The notes beneath the pieces were generated by a model. That model was not told where the DNA came from and ran no database searches. It saw nothing but the letters and a program-made list of their open reading frames with translations. A stretch of DNA of 64,000 bases, taken from the NCBI GenBank assembly GCA_964578605.1, contig CAZODO010000016.1, positions 5,263 to 69,262 on the forward strand. Direction: 5' to 3'. The translations under genes and the position numbers were made by a program. This DNA comes from JAXMHN01 sp964578605. Its GTDB lineage: Bacteria; Verrucomicrobiota; Verrucomicrobiia; Limisphaerales; SIBE01. Shown piece by piece: positions 8,103-17,121 of this stretch; positions within the stretch are counted from its first letter, which is position 1, and each line of letters starts with the position of its first letter.

Positions 8103-9671
8103 ATGACAGACAACAAAGTCCGCTATGTATACCCACGGCTGCAGTTGGCATATCTGCTGCAGTTTGCCATTTGGGGCAGTTGGGCGGTTGCCCTCGGGGG
8201 TTATCTCAATGGCAAAATGAGCGGTCCCAATATTGGGTACCTTTTCATGGCCATCCCCATCGGAGCGATTATCGCCCCGATGATTATCGGCCCGATCGCG
8301 GACAAGTACTTCGCGGCCCAGAAGGTCCTTGGGCTCTTGCACCTCGTGAGCGGGGCGTGCCTGGTGGCGTGCGGGGTCATATCCTCCCAAGCGGAAGCTC
8401 AGGCGGCGGGCGGGGCCGTGGTGGTGCCATTCGGACCCTTGATGGTCCTGATGCTCATATCCGGGCTCTGTTTCATGCCCTCGATTCCGTTGATCAACAC
8501 GGTGGTGTTCAAGCATATCCCTGATTCGGCCTCGGCTCCGAAGGTGTTCATCTTCGGGACCTTGGGCTGGATCCTGGTCAACCTGGTCGTGGAAGTCTTT
8601 GCCGGCGGCGCCGCGAGTCCGAACTTCTTCTATATTGGCGGCGGTTGCGGCATTTTCCTGGGCCTTTACTCGTTCACGCTGCCGAATACCCCGCCGAAAG
8701 GCGCGGCTTCGGGAAGTCTGGCGGATACCTTCGGCCTCGGAGCGCTTTCAATGTTCAAGTCGCCCACGTTCACGATTTTCATGTTGTGCGCCTTCATGGT
8801 CAGCATCTTCGGGAGCAACTACTTCTTCCCGGCGGTGGTGGCTTACCTGACCGAATTTGGCTACCCGGCGCCGGTGGCGTTGACGACGCTGAATCAGGTG
8901 TCTGAACTGGTGTTTATGGCGCTGCTCGCCCTTTGCGTGTCCCGGTTTGGGCTCAAATGGGTTTTGGTCATCGGGATGAGCGCCTGGGCGCTGCGATACT
9001 TCATCTTTACGTTTGAGGGATTCCATTTCGCCGTGATTGGGCTGCTCTTCCACGGCATGGCTTACGCCTTCCTTTACACGGCTTCTTACATGTTTGGCGA
9101 CCGGGTGGCTCCCGCCCATCTCAAGGCGAGCGTGCAAAGCCTGATCGCTTTCCTGATGCTCGGCATCGGCCAAGTCCTCAGCGGTTACCTTTTCGGATAT
9201 CAAATCGAGCGGGCCGCTCCTGCCATCACCAAGACGGTCTCCGCGGAGCCCGGCAAAGGCGGGCAAGCCCTGCCCGCATGGTTTGTTCCGGAAACGGAAA
9301 CCTCAGCCTGGCGCTATCTCGATCTCGCCAAGACGGTCAAATACCTGGGTGGCGACAAGGAGGTCTTTAAGGTGGGCGAACATCTCGGCCGCTACACGAT
9401 CGAACAGGGCGCGCTCGACTTGGGTAGAATTCCGGACTCGTGGACTTCGGGCGGCATCACCTATACCAAAGACGAGCTAAGGGCCACCTTCGACAAGATC
9501 GGGCAACCGGTTGACCGAGAGAAATACCTGCGAGCCCAACGGCATAACTGGACGCGCTTTTACGTGGCACCAGCGGTCTTTGTGCTCTTCTGGGCATTCC
9601 TGTTCATTGTCTTCGGAAGGGAACCTGTGGCCGCTAAGGAACCCCCCGAAGGCCAGGCTCAGCCAGCCTAG
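8103..9671 (+). CDS. MFS transporter of the nucleoside:H+ symporter (NupG) type
   Basis: A polytopic inner-membrane carrier of 522 residues that starts at ATG 8103, five bases after AGGAG. The N-terminus (YPRLQLAYLLQFAIWGSWAV) and the paired helices with IIGPIADKYFAAQKVLGLLH match the NHS family, which imports nucleosides with protons. About ten helices precede a long hydrophilic insert (roughly residues 375-480, rich in charged residues), and a terminal hydrophobic segment (VAPAVFVLFWAFLFIVF) follows. The insert makes it longer than E. coli NupG (about 418), as in many Bacteroidota and Verrucomicrobiota homologues. Substrate is inferred from family only. Confidence 0.82.
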   Translation: MTDNKVRYVYPRLQLAYLLQFAIWGSWAVALGGYLNGKMSGPNIGYLFMAIPIGAIIAPMIIGPIADKYFAAQKVLGLLHLVSGACLVACGVISSQAEAQAAGGAVVVPFGPLMVLMLISGLCFMPSIPLINTVVFKHIPDSASAPKVFIFGTLGWILVNLVVEVFAGGAASPNFFYIGGGCGIFLGLYSFTLPNTPPKGAASGSLADTFGLGALSMFKSPTFTIFMLCAFMVSIFGSNYFFPAVVAYLTEFGYPAPVALTTLNQVSELVFMALLALCVSRFGLKWVLVIGMSAWALRYFIFTFEGFHFAVIGLLFHGMAYAFLYTASYMFGDRVAPAHLKASVQSLIAFLMLGIGQVLSGYLFGYQIERAAPAITKTVSAEPGKGGQALPAWFVPETETSAWRYLDLAKTVKYLGGDKEVFKVGEHLGRYTIEQGALDLGRIPDSWTSGGITYTKDELRATFDKIGQPVDREKYLRAQRHNWTRFYVAPAVFVLFWAFLFIVFGREPVAAKEPPEGQAQPA

Positions 9672-9679
9672 CAAACCTC

Positions 9680-9709
9680 GGCGGAGCCGGATCGGGGTCC
9701 GGCTCCGCC
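9680..9709 (+). terminator. Strong 12-bp hairpin after the permease gene
   Basis: GGCGGAGCCGGA and TCCGGCTCCGCC form a perfect 12-bp stem with a 6-base loop, nine bases after the stop codon. It is followed by CTTCC rather than a T-run, so it may end transcription weakly or stabilise the 3' end. Confidence 0.6.
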
Positions 9710-9716
9710 CTTCCGG

Positions 9717-9811
9717 ATATAACACGTATATAACAGGTATTTAACACGTATTTCACTCGATTGCCGAGCCTGTTATATGCCTGTCATAACCGAGTTATCT
9801 CCCTGTGAAAT
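9717..9811. repeat. Iterated 11-bp inverted-repeat element C
   Basis: Left units start at 9717, 9728, 9739 and 9750: ATATAACACGT, ATATAACAGGT, ATTTAACACGT and ATTTCACTCGA. A 7-bp centre TTGCCGA (9761-9767) follows. Inverted units then start at 9768, 9779, 9790 and 9801: GCCTGTTATAT, GCCTGTCATAA, CCGAGTTATCT and CCCTGTGAAAT. Period is exactly 11. It lies between two convergent genes, and its units resemble those of the element at 32906. Confidence 0.88.
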
Positions 9812-9879
9812 ACGGCTCCAGGCTGGGCTGGGACTCCACCCCGTGGACGGTTCGTTCCTCTCTCTCTCTCTTTTAGCCG

Positions 9880-12800
9880 CTAGGGTGTAGCCTGAATCCG
9901 GAAGAACCGTGGTGTGGCAAGGTCGCCGAGCGGGAATGTGTAGGTCAGCTGCGTTTGCGTGAGGCCCGCTCGAGCCCAGCTTGTCAGCGGGGCCCAATCC
10001 ACCGCGTTGGTGCTGCTAAGCACGCGGTAATTCCGGCCGGGCGTTACACCCCACGTCAGTTTGAAGCTGGCACTGCTTAGGGTGGGCGACAGCAATTGCA
10101 GGTTCGACGCTGGATCGGTGGGATCGGTCCCCGACAGAAACTCGGCTTGATCGCTCGAACCATCGCCATCGCTATCGGTGCTTCCCGGGTGCTCGGACGC
10201 TGCGCTGCCGAAGTATTCGACTTCCCATGCGTCAGAAATCCCGTTCTGGTTTTGGTCGACGAAGGTGTAGTTCCCCTGGAAATTAGCCGCGGCATTCCCC
10301 GTCACGATATTCGTCTGGGGCGAAGGCGTTTGGTAAAAGGGCACCTCTCCGAACTCCAGGCGGTACTCGCCCGCAGGCATATTGGTAAAGGTGGTGCTGG
10401 CGCCTTGTCCATTGCGCGAGACGGGGCCGGTGAGCGAGAAGGTGGCTTGGGCGATATTGTTGGTGACATGGATGGTCCCGACGATGCGGTTGGTTACCGT
10501 GACCGAGATGTCGTCGATCATCCAGCCGGGGCGGGAATTGCCTTCGAGAGAGAACAGCCCGTAATACCAGCCCAACTGCACCACGCGTCCGAGATAGGGC
10601 GTGAGGTCGATTTCCTCTTCTTCCCAGGCAACGACGAGATCGCCGTATTCCTCCAAGAGCACCCATTCGGTGTTCTTGTTCGTCGAGATGTAAAGCTGGC
10701 CGAATTCGTAGATGTCCATGTCGGAACGTTCCAGGAAATCGTAGCTCTGCCAGAAGCGCAGCGTGGCCGCATTGCCGCCGGTCAGATGAATGGCCGGGCT
10801 CACGAGCAACGTGTCGGCAACATCGATCCCGCTGCCATCCAAGTTGCTTCCCCAGATATGGGGTGGCGAAAACGCTTCGGACTGGAGTTCGTTATTGGGC
10901 ACACCCAGCTGCCAGGAGACTTGGCCCTCAGGGCCGCTCTCGACAGACCAGTTCTTTTCGGTGTCGGGCGAGTCGAGCGAATCCGACCAAGGCGGCCGGA
11001 GCGGCTTGAGAGTTCGGAAGGTGTAAAGATCCCCCTCATTCTCGTCGACGGTGGTATTCCCCGCGTGGTCGCGACTGACGACTCGGTAGTAATAGACGCG
11101 GTCCGGCTGGAGGCCCACCAGGGTCAGTTCGTGGACCTCCGAGAGGTCCTGGCTATAAGCCGTGCGGCCGAGGAAGGTCGATTCTCCAAACTGAACGAGC
11201 GCATCGGACGGCTCGGAAGTGGTCCAGCTCACGTAGGCTTCTTCATACTCCGGCTCGTGCGCCACATCCGAGATCACGGGCGATTCGATATCCACCTCCG
11301 CCTCAGCCACGACCGCGCCCGGCCCCGAGGCATCGAGGTATTCGACCCAAATGCGGTCGCCTTCCTTCGCTTGGAGTTGCTGGATCGGTCCCGTGGCTGG
11401 ACCCGATCCGAGCGCCACGGAACCTCGGAACAACCCTTGCCGTGCGGTCTCGGTCAGAGTCATGGTCACGCCATTGGTAACACTGGTGCTGAAACATCGG
11501 ACAGTCGTGGTGCCCTGTCCTGCCAGATCCGAATCGCCGACCTCGATCGTGATCAAGTCAGGCAGAGTGTAAGCGTATCGATCCAGGGTGACCGTTCCCA
11601 AGCCCCCCAAACCAGGCGCCAGGAACATCAGGATGTTCCGGAGCAACGTCGCCCGGGTGTTCGGCGGTTCGCCCGTCTCCGGCACCGCATCGAACGGGAA
11701 CGAAAAGAACACCACCCGCCCGGCGCTATCCTGGCCGGCCCGTGGGAACCGAAGACCCGCGACGCCTTCGGACGCTCCGTCGTAGAAGATCGGCGCCGCG
11801 TTTGTGCTGATCGTGAGCGTGTCGGAGACATCCGGGCTCTGGCCGATCAACTGCAAGATCTCGTTGTCGTAGGCCGAGTAATCCAACGGAAAGTACATCC
11901 CTCTCGCAATCGGGTCGTTATCCGGGCCGTAAATGTCCGGCACCCCGGCATCTTCCTGGAACGCCAGCACCTGCAGGACATTGGTGCGAAAGGGCGAACT
12001 CGCCCCTAAGCGGCTTAGCAACTCCATAGACGCCACGAATAACGATCCGCCGCCCTTCACGTACGTTTCCACCGCCATCTGCTGGGTCGGCGACAAGGTG
12101 GACGTCCCAAGAAGGCTGTCGGAAATACGCCAGATCACGACACGGAACGGCCTCAGATCCTCCGCGCTGGGTGACGGCAACGAAGTATCCGTAAGATCCC
12201 AGATCTCGTAACTGACCCCGGTTTCGTCCAAGGCGTCGGTGTAAGTGGTCACCGGGACTTCCGTTCCTTGGAAGAGCGGATCGTCCGGGGTGTAGGCATT
12301 AACCAGGAGGACGGTGGCTGCGGGTTTGGCAACGAAGCTGTAGAACTGGCCATTCTGGTTGTCCACGGAGACGTTCCCCGCCTCGTCGATGGCCATGACA
12401 TAGAAACGGTAGGTCGCCTCGGCCGTGAGCTCGTTCAGCTCAACCTCGTGCTCGATCTCCACCACAGGGTTCGTTGCCGCAAGCGTCAGGTCAGCCCCGG
12501 CCCCGTAGAAGACAACAGCCGTCGCCGGCTCGTCGGTCCTCCAGCTGATGACTTCCTTGCCGAACCGGTTGGTGAGGGTCACCGAGCTGATCACCGGAGG
12601 CGCCAGATCCGCAACCGCCGAGGCGCTCCGCACGGCCGCCGGCGACACATCCTGGTAATCGGCTTCAATGCTGTCGCCTTCGGCAATCTGGAGCTGCCCG
12701 TCCTTCGTGGCGGGCCCGGTCACAGTCGCCACAACCCCCGTGTAGATGCCGCTCGCGCTGGACGGAACCAGCGAAATGAACTCGCCACCAACTTCGGTGG

Positions 12801-15135
12801 AACTCTTCAACAAGACGTTGACCGACGGTTGTCCCGCCAAATCCGCATCGATGACCTTCACGTGGATCGTGCCCGGCGCCGCGTAGGCCGTCCGGTCAAA
12901 CACCACGAGACCCACGCCCGGCGCTGGAATGTCCCCCGAAACCACCAGGGCAAAATCCTGCTGCGGGGCGACGTTGCCGCGGGAATGGATGTCTTCCACG
13001 ACATTTCTTGCGCGGACCCGGATAAGGTAATCGCCTGGCGCAGGCGCGGCCAAATGCACACCTTCGACGTTATTGACCGGGTCGGAGCCGGTTGCGCCCG
13101 CCACCGATTCGCCATCGATAAACTGATTGCCGCGATAGATCTGGCCCGCGGGCCCAATCACTTCGAGATCCAGGTCGTTGACGAGGGCTGGCAGCACCGC
13201 TGGCAACCCCGGGACATCGGTATAGGTCAGCGTGATTTTCAGAGGTTCATCCGGGCTGGCCACGATCACCCGGCGCTCGTAAACGTTGCCTGTGCTCAAG
13301 AGCTCCGTTTGATCGACGTACTCGTGGCGGCGGGTGGAGCCAATGATGTTGTGCAATGCCAGCCGGCCCCAGCCTTCATCAAAGTTGGGGACCGGGCCCG
13401 TCTCGATAGAGTCGTCCATGTCCACCGCCGAATTGATCAGCGCTGCCTTGACCAGCGCCGGGGAAGGTGTGGCATTCCCGTAGTTCTCGCGATAGTACTG
13501 CACGAACACAGCCGCCGCCCCCGAAACGTGCGGTCCCGCCTGACTGGTCCCGCCCTGGAACTGATAGTAAGACGAGATCGGCGACCACGCGTTGTAGTCC
13601 CCGGCCGAACCCGACTGCAGGGAGGCGATCCAGGTTCCAGGCGCCACAAGGTCCGGCTTGATCCGGCCGTCTTCGCACGGGCCGCGGCTCGAAAAGTCGG
13701 CCGTCGCATCCTGCCCGTCGGCGTAGATGAAGAACTCGAAACGCTCGTTCTGCGAAGCGCCCGTGGCGATCACGTTCTTGCCCACAGCCGGACTGTCCAT
13801 CGTCTGCATGCCCGGTCCCGCATTGCCCGCCGAGAATTCGAGGATGTAAGGCTGTTCCCCCGGCGTCTCCGCATCCGCGTCCCGGACCAAAGCGTCGAAC
13901 TCCGCGGCGCTGAGATCATAGCGTCCCTGGACATCGTCGCCCCAGCTGTTGGACCCGATGATCGCCCCGGCGCGCACGGCATCGCGGGTGAGAGTTTCAA
14001 ACGGCGGCAATTCGTCCTTGCCATCGGCGTCAAACACGCGCTGGGCGACGATGTGCGCCCTCGGCGCTACGCCAAGCCCATACAACGCGCCCGCGCTGTC
14101 GGTCTCTCCGGTGGCCCCATCGCCGACGATAATCCCGGTGACGTGCGTGCCATGGCTATGCTCGTCCGCGGCATCAAGCAGCTGACCGTAAAACAGGAAA
14201 GCGTCCACGCGCCCCGCGAGGTCGGGGTGCAAGCTCTCTTTGTCGCCGTTGTCCAACCCGCTGTCCGCGACAGCCACAACGACCCCGGACCCGTCATAGC
14301 CAAGTTGCTGGGTCAGGGTCGCGTGATCGACCGGTCGCTCCTGGACATCCATTTTCGCGACTCCCCCGCGCGCGGATTCTCCCGTGCTCAACAGGTCGAA
14401 GAAGTCGTCAAAGAAGTCATCGTCATCACCTCCACCCGGGGACTCCGGGATCTCGCCCCCCGCGACGATCTTCGACGAGATCTCGTCGCTCAGCTTCATT
14501 CGGGAACTCGGTTCGATCCAAAGCACCGCATCCGATTGTGCCAGACTCGCCAAGTCCCCCGAGGTCAACTCGCCGCGCAACACCGTGCCCAGCCGGGAGC
14601 GGGACTGGCGCTGGAGCTTCTTAAACGCTTGGCTGGCTTGGGCCAGCGCGGCAGGCGATGCCCCAGGCGAGAAAAGCAGGCTCACGGATACCGAGCCGCC
14701 TTCCCCCGGGTTCGCCAAGTGCCTTTGCAGATTCGAATGAACTTTCCAAGCGGGCCGGAACTCGCCCACCCAGCGGACAAACGGCAGGGCCCGCAATTTG
14801 CCCAACCGCGCCTGATCCAGGCGCGCCACAAAAGCGTCGTCCGGCACGAAGCGCACGAGTTCGGCCCCTTGCTTACTGAGTTGTTCACGCCAAGGGGCCT
14901 GGAAGCGATCTTCGAACTGGATCAGGTAAAGCCCCGAAACGGGAGGCTCCGTGGATTGGCCTTGCAGGGCGGCCCTGGCTCCCCGATCCGGCGGTTTGGT
15001 GGCGATCAATTCGTTCCGCAAGCGGATAAACTTCTCGCTGGGCGCAGACGCGAGAATCCCTTCCGCGAGGAAGATCCAAAGCACTAGACCGAGGGGAAAA
15101 AAGGCCCAGTGGCATGCACGACGATTCACGATCAT
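9880..15135 (-). CDS. Large secreted subtilisin-like (S8) protease with fibronectin-like and calcium-repeat C-terminus
   Basis: A 1751-residue exported serine protease. A signal peptide (about residues 10-30) is followed by a propeptide-like region to about residue 270. The catalytic domain follows with the full triad: Asp291 in VAVADSGLD, His328 in HGTHVTG and Ser531 in GGTSQAGPHVSG, plus oxyanion Asn438 in FSAGNAGP. An acidic stretch GGGDDDDFFDDFFD (about 234-247) precedes it. Downstream are two copies of a paired module: a strand-rich YAAPGTIHVKV/YTLPDLITIEV domain, each followed by a fibronectin-III-like domain (WRTDEPATAVVFY; WTTSEPSDALVQF). A DxDxDGxxD calcium repeat (DSDGDGSSDQAEF) and a terminal beta domain (NYRVLSSTNAVDW) common at Verrucomicrobiota exoprotein ends close it. 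It is a plausible type II secretion cargo. Confidence 0.9.
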   Translation of the reverse strand: MIVNRRACHWAFFPLGLVLWIFLAEGILASAPSEKFIRLRNELIATKPPDRGARAALQGQSTEPPVSGLYLIQFEDRFQAPWREQLSKQGAELVRFVPDDAFVARLDQARLGKLRALPFVRWVGEFRPAWKVHSNLQRHLANPGEGGSVSVSLLFSPGASPAALAQASQAFKKLQRQSRSRLGTVLRGELTSGDLASLAQSDAVLWIEPSSRMKLSDEISSKIVAGGEIPESPGGGDDDDFFDDFFDLLSTGESARGGVAKMDVQERPVDHATLTQQLGYDGSGVVVAVADSGLDNGDKESLHPDLAGRVDAFLFYGQLLDAADEHSHGTHVTGIIVGDGATGETDSAGALYGLGVAPRAHIVAQRVFDADGKDELPPFETLTRDAVRAGAIIGSNSWGDDVQGRYDLSAAEFDALVRDADAETPGEQPYILEFSAGNAGPGMQTMDSPAVGKNVIATGASQNERFEFFIYADGQDATADFSSRGPCEDGRIKPDLVAPGTWIASLQSGSAGDYNAWSPISSYYQFQGGTSQAGPHVSGAAAVFVQYYRENYGNATPSPALVKAALINSAVDMDDSIETGPVPNFDEGWGRLALHNIIGSTRRHEYVDQTELLSTGNVYERRVIVASPDEPLKITLTYTDVPGLPAVLPALVNDLDLEVIGPAGQIYRGNQFIDGESVAGATGSDPVNNVEGVHLAAPAPGDYLIRVRARNVVEDIHSRGNVAPQQDFALVVSGDIPAPGVGLVVFDRTAYAAPGTIHVKVIDADLAGQPSVNVLLKSSTEVGGEFISLVPSSASGIYTGVVATVTGPATKDGQLQIAEGDSIEADYQDVSPAAVRSASAVADLAPPVISSVTLTNRFGKEVISWRTDEPATAVVFYGAGADLTLAATNPVVEIEHEVELNELTAEATYRFYVMAIDEAGNVSVDNQNGQFYSFVAKPAATVLLVNAYTPDDPLFQGTEVPVTTYTDALDETGVSYEIWDLTDTSLPSPSAEDLRPFRVVIWRISDSLLGTSTLSPTQQMAVETYVKGGGSLFVASMELLSRLGASSPFRTNVLQVLAFQEDAGVPDIYGPDNDPIARGMYFPLDYSAYDNEILQLIGQSPDVSDTLTISTNAAPIFYDGASEGVAGLRFPRAGQDSAGRVVFFSFPFDAVPETGEPPNTRATLLRNILMFLAPGLGGLGTVTLDRYAYTLPDLITIEVGDSDLAGQGTTTVRCFSTSVTNGVTMTLTETARQGLFRGSVALGSGPATGPIQQLQAKEGDRIWVEYLDASGPGAVVAEAEVDIESPVISDVAHEPEYEEAYVSWTTSEPSDALVQFGESTFLGRTAYSQDLSEVHELTLVGLQPDRVYYYRVVSRDHAGNTTVDENEGDLYTFRTLKPLRPPWSDSLDSPDTEKNWSVESGPEGQVSWQLGVPNNELQSEAFSPPHIWGSNLDGSGIDVADTLLVSPAIHLTGGNAATLRFWQSYDFLERSDMDIYEFGQLYISTNKNTEWVLLEEYGDLVVAWEEEEIDLTPYLGRVVQLGWYYGLFSLEGNSRPGWMIDDISVTVTNRIVGTIHVTNNIAQATFSLTGPVSRNGQGASTTFTNMPAGEYRLEFGEVPFYQTPSPQTNIVTGNAAANFQGNYTFVDQNQNGISDAWEVEYFGSAASEHPGSTDSDGDGSSDQAEFLSGTDPTDPASNLQLLSPTLSSASFKLTWGVTPGRNYRVLSSTNAVDWAPLTSWARAGLTQTQLTYTFPLGDLATPRFFRIQATP

Positions 15136-15278
15136 AGGCTAGCCCCAGTAGAATGGCTCAACAAGTACTGCACCCCGTTCTCAAAAGCAATTTGCATTCC
15201 GACGCGCTGGCCGGCCTGCCAGTCCAACCCCATTATTTCCATGGCTGATCGGCGCTCAAGACGCTATTCCTGTAAACA

Positions 15279-15959
15279 ATGAGCCATGCGGCCCCCAACG
15301 ATTCGGCGAATTCCGGCACGGCGTCCCGGATCGACCCAGCCCCAGCGCGTCCGCCAGTGCCGGGACCGAGCCCTTCCAGCTTGATCCTCCAGCCGATGGA
15401 TTTCTTCCGGCGCCTGGACCTGGCCCAGGTCTTTCCGCGTCCCCTGCCTTTGGAAGTCGAGTTGGGGGCCGGCGACGGCTCGTTTCTCGTCCAGTACGCC
15501 CAAGGCAATCCCGACTGCAATTTTCTGGGTGTCGAACGCCTCCTCGGTCGCTTGCGCAAGATCGATCGCAAAGGTCGCCGGGCAGGACTCCTGAATCTTC
15601 GCGTGATCCGGATCGAAGCCAGTTATTTCCTCGAGTACCTCCTTCCGCCGAACTCAACCCGGGCCCTGCACGTTTACTTCCCGGATCCATGGCCCAAGCG
15701 GAAGCATCGGCGAAAGCGCCTGGTTAACGAAGGATTTCCCGAATTGGCCCGCCACGCCCTCCAACCGGGCGGGGTCGTTCATCTGCGCACGGATGATCCG
15801 GACTACTTCGCCCAGATGACCGCGGTTTTTGGAGCAGGCACCCCTTTTCAGGAAATAGAAGTTCCCCCAAGCTTGGCCGGACTCCTCACCGATTTTGAGC
15901 GCGATTTTCACGCGCGCGGTGTGCGAACGCTCACGACTTCGTATCGCCTTCGGCTTTAG
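15279..15959 (+). CDS. trmB: tRNA (guanine-N7-)-methyltransferase
   Basis: Methylates G46 of tRNA using S-adenosylmethionine. Conserved features are the SAM loop LEVELGAGDGSFL, the acidic adenosine contact FLGVERL, the family signature VYFPDPWPKRKHRRKRLV, and HLRTDDPDYF near the C-terminus. The protein is 226 residues from ATG 15279. A second in-frame ATG at 15399 (MDFFRRLDLAQVF) would remove a 40-residue Pro/Ser-rich N-terminus that is not typical of the family, so the shorter 186-residue form is possible. The 3' end overlaps the convergent Smr gene by 4 bp. Confidence 0.93.
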   Translation: MSHAAPNDSANSGTASRIDPAPARPPVPGPSPSSLILQPMDFFRRLDLAQVFPRPLPLEVELGAGDGSFLVQYAQGNPDCNFLGVERLLGRLRKIDRKGRRAGLLNLRVIRIEASYFLEYLLPPNSTRALHVYFPDPWPKRKHRRKRLVNEGFPELARHALQPGGVVHLRTDDPDYFAQMTAVFGAGTPFQEIEVPPSLAGLLTDFERDFHARGVRTLTTSYRLRL

Positions 15960-16306
15960 CCTGCAGCCAACTCAATGATCGTGATCCCCGGATTGGCGCG
16001 GTTGAAGTCTCGATCCCGCCGAAGTGCAGGATACCGCTGCAACAATTCGCGGGCATCCAGAGCGTCCGAAGAAAACCGTTCGCCAGGAACAACCTGCAGG
16101 GCTTTCCCTTCCTTGACACGCAAACGCAACGACCGGCGGATGCCTGTGCCCAGAACCCCCCCGGCTCCGCTCGATCCGTACCCATGGACCACTTTCAGCA
16201 CGCGGACACCGTCCCGCCGCGCGGTGTCGATCGCCGCGAGCAAGCGTCGCCGCGCCTCCTCGAGAGTGGGCAATCCGGCTTCCAGGTTGACAGTCCGCAA
16301 CGCCAT
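15956..16306 (-). CDS. Small MutS-related (Smr) domain protein
   Basis: A 116-residue stand-alone Smr domain. The hallmark is the conserved loop VLKVVHGYGSSGAGGVLGTGI near residues 40-62, which follows the first helix (LPTLEEARRRLLAAID). Smr domains act as nicking nucleases in MutS2 or in ribosome-collision rescue. It has no MutS ATPase part. It starts 6 bp downstream of the small membrane protein gene, so the two are probably cotranscribed. Confidence 0.82.
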   Translation of the reverse strand: MALRTVNLEAGLPTLEEARRRLLAAIDTARRDGVRVLKVVHGYGSSGAGGVLGTGIRRSLRLRVKEGKALQVVPGERFSSDALDARELLQRYPALRRDRDFNRANPGITIIELAAG

Positions 16307-16312
16307 GCCGGT

Positions 16313-16747
16313 CTAGACGTCGATAATCGGGCCTTTGCCACTCGGGGGACCCGGAGGCGGCCGGCGATGATGACGGACTTCGACCGAGCTGCCGTCCGTC
16401 CCAAGCAGAACGTTCGCGAAAAACGAGACCAGGCTGATTACCAGCGCACCCCAAAAGGCCGCCCAAAAGCTCTCCACATGGAATGATTTGAGGATCGAGC
16501 CGACCACATAGAGCAGAAACCCGTTGATCACCAGGACAAAGAGCCCCAGCGTGACCAGCAGGAGCGGGAGCGCCAAAATCATCATCACGGGCCGGATGAC
16601 GGCATTTAAGACGCCCAGGAGCAACGAAGCCAGCAGCAGCCCCAGCACGGTGTCGTAATGGATGCCCGGAACGACGTTTGCGGCCACCAGAACGCCCAAG
16701 GTGGTGATCACCCATCGCTGGAGGAACTGTTTCGTGGCTGTTGGCAT
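16313..16747 (-). CDS. Phage holin family 4-like small membrane protein
   Basis: A 144-residue inner-membrane protein with about four hydrophobic helices. Its pattern matches the YvlD/holin-4 superfamily: LQRWVITTLGVLVAANVVPG, LLLGVLNAVIRPVMMILALP and FVLVINGFLLYVVGS. The start at ATG 16747 is preferred over the longer frame (16834), because homology begins at MPTATKQFLQRW and a GGGAAG purine run precedes it. The tail is Pro/Arg-rich (RHHRRPPPGPPSGKGP) and probably cytoplasmic. Despite the name, this family is chromosomal and its function is poorly known. Confidence 0.78.
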   Translation of the reverse strand: MPTATKQFLQRWVITTLGVLVAANVVPGIHYDTVLGLLLASLLLGVLNAVIRPVMMILALPLLLVTLGLFVLVINGFLLYVVGSILKSFHVESFWAAFWGALVISLVSFFANVLLGTDGSSVEVRHHRRPPPGPPSGKGPIIDV

Positions 16748-16920
16748 CTCACTTCCCTGAACCGGGTCAATCGCGCGCTGTCTCAGAAGAACAATCGCGC
16801 GGGTGCCGGTCAATCTCCAATTGCCCATGATCAAGAGGGATAACGCGTCTCGCCTTATCGACCGGGAAGTCGCAATGCTGCTCGTCCCGTGGTTTTGAGA
16901 AAGTTTTTCCTTCCGATGTT

Positions 16921-17121
16921 CGCTGGAAAGTCATTGGTTCCCCATTTATCAATCATGGAGAGCCTGTCACCATTGGCTTGGGCGCGCTTGGGGCGGTCGA
17001 AAGCGTGACGATACTGTGGCCCAGCGGCACGGAACAGGTCTTAGGCCCCGAGAGCGTGCGGATCGACGCCGTAACGGCTGTTGAGGAGCCGGAAACCCCT
17101 GCCAAGCTGGCGGGCCTTTAA
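16921..17121 (+). pseudogene. Relic of an ASPIC/UnbV (CRTAC1-like) protein C-terminus
   Basis: In the otherwise empty gap, this frame reads VTIGLGALGAVESVTILWPS, then GTEQVL and VEEPETPAKLAGL before a TAA at 17119. This is the pattern of the ASPIC/UnbV domain that ends CRTAC1-type FG-GAP proteins (an IGLG turn, then the WPSG signature). No start codon or upstream beta-propeller is present, and a stop lies in frame at 16828. It overlaps the end of the opposing gene by 4 bp. It looks like a decayed gene tail. Confidence 0.45.

Noticed and set aside
9852..9873. CT-rich run as a promoter or repeat element
   Set aside because: It is a short simple-sequence tract at the 3' end of the subtilase gene with no further structure.
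10096..12009. 637-codon plus-strand frame opposite the subtilase C-terminus
   Set aside because: It lies opposite the recognisable fibronectin-like modules and has shadow-frame composition.
12268..15087. 939-codon open frame on the plus strand opposite the subtilase
   Set aside because: It is antisense to a gene with an intact catalytic triad, has a composition typical of GC-rich shadow frames (Arg, His, Asp), and shows no domain.
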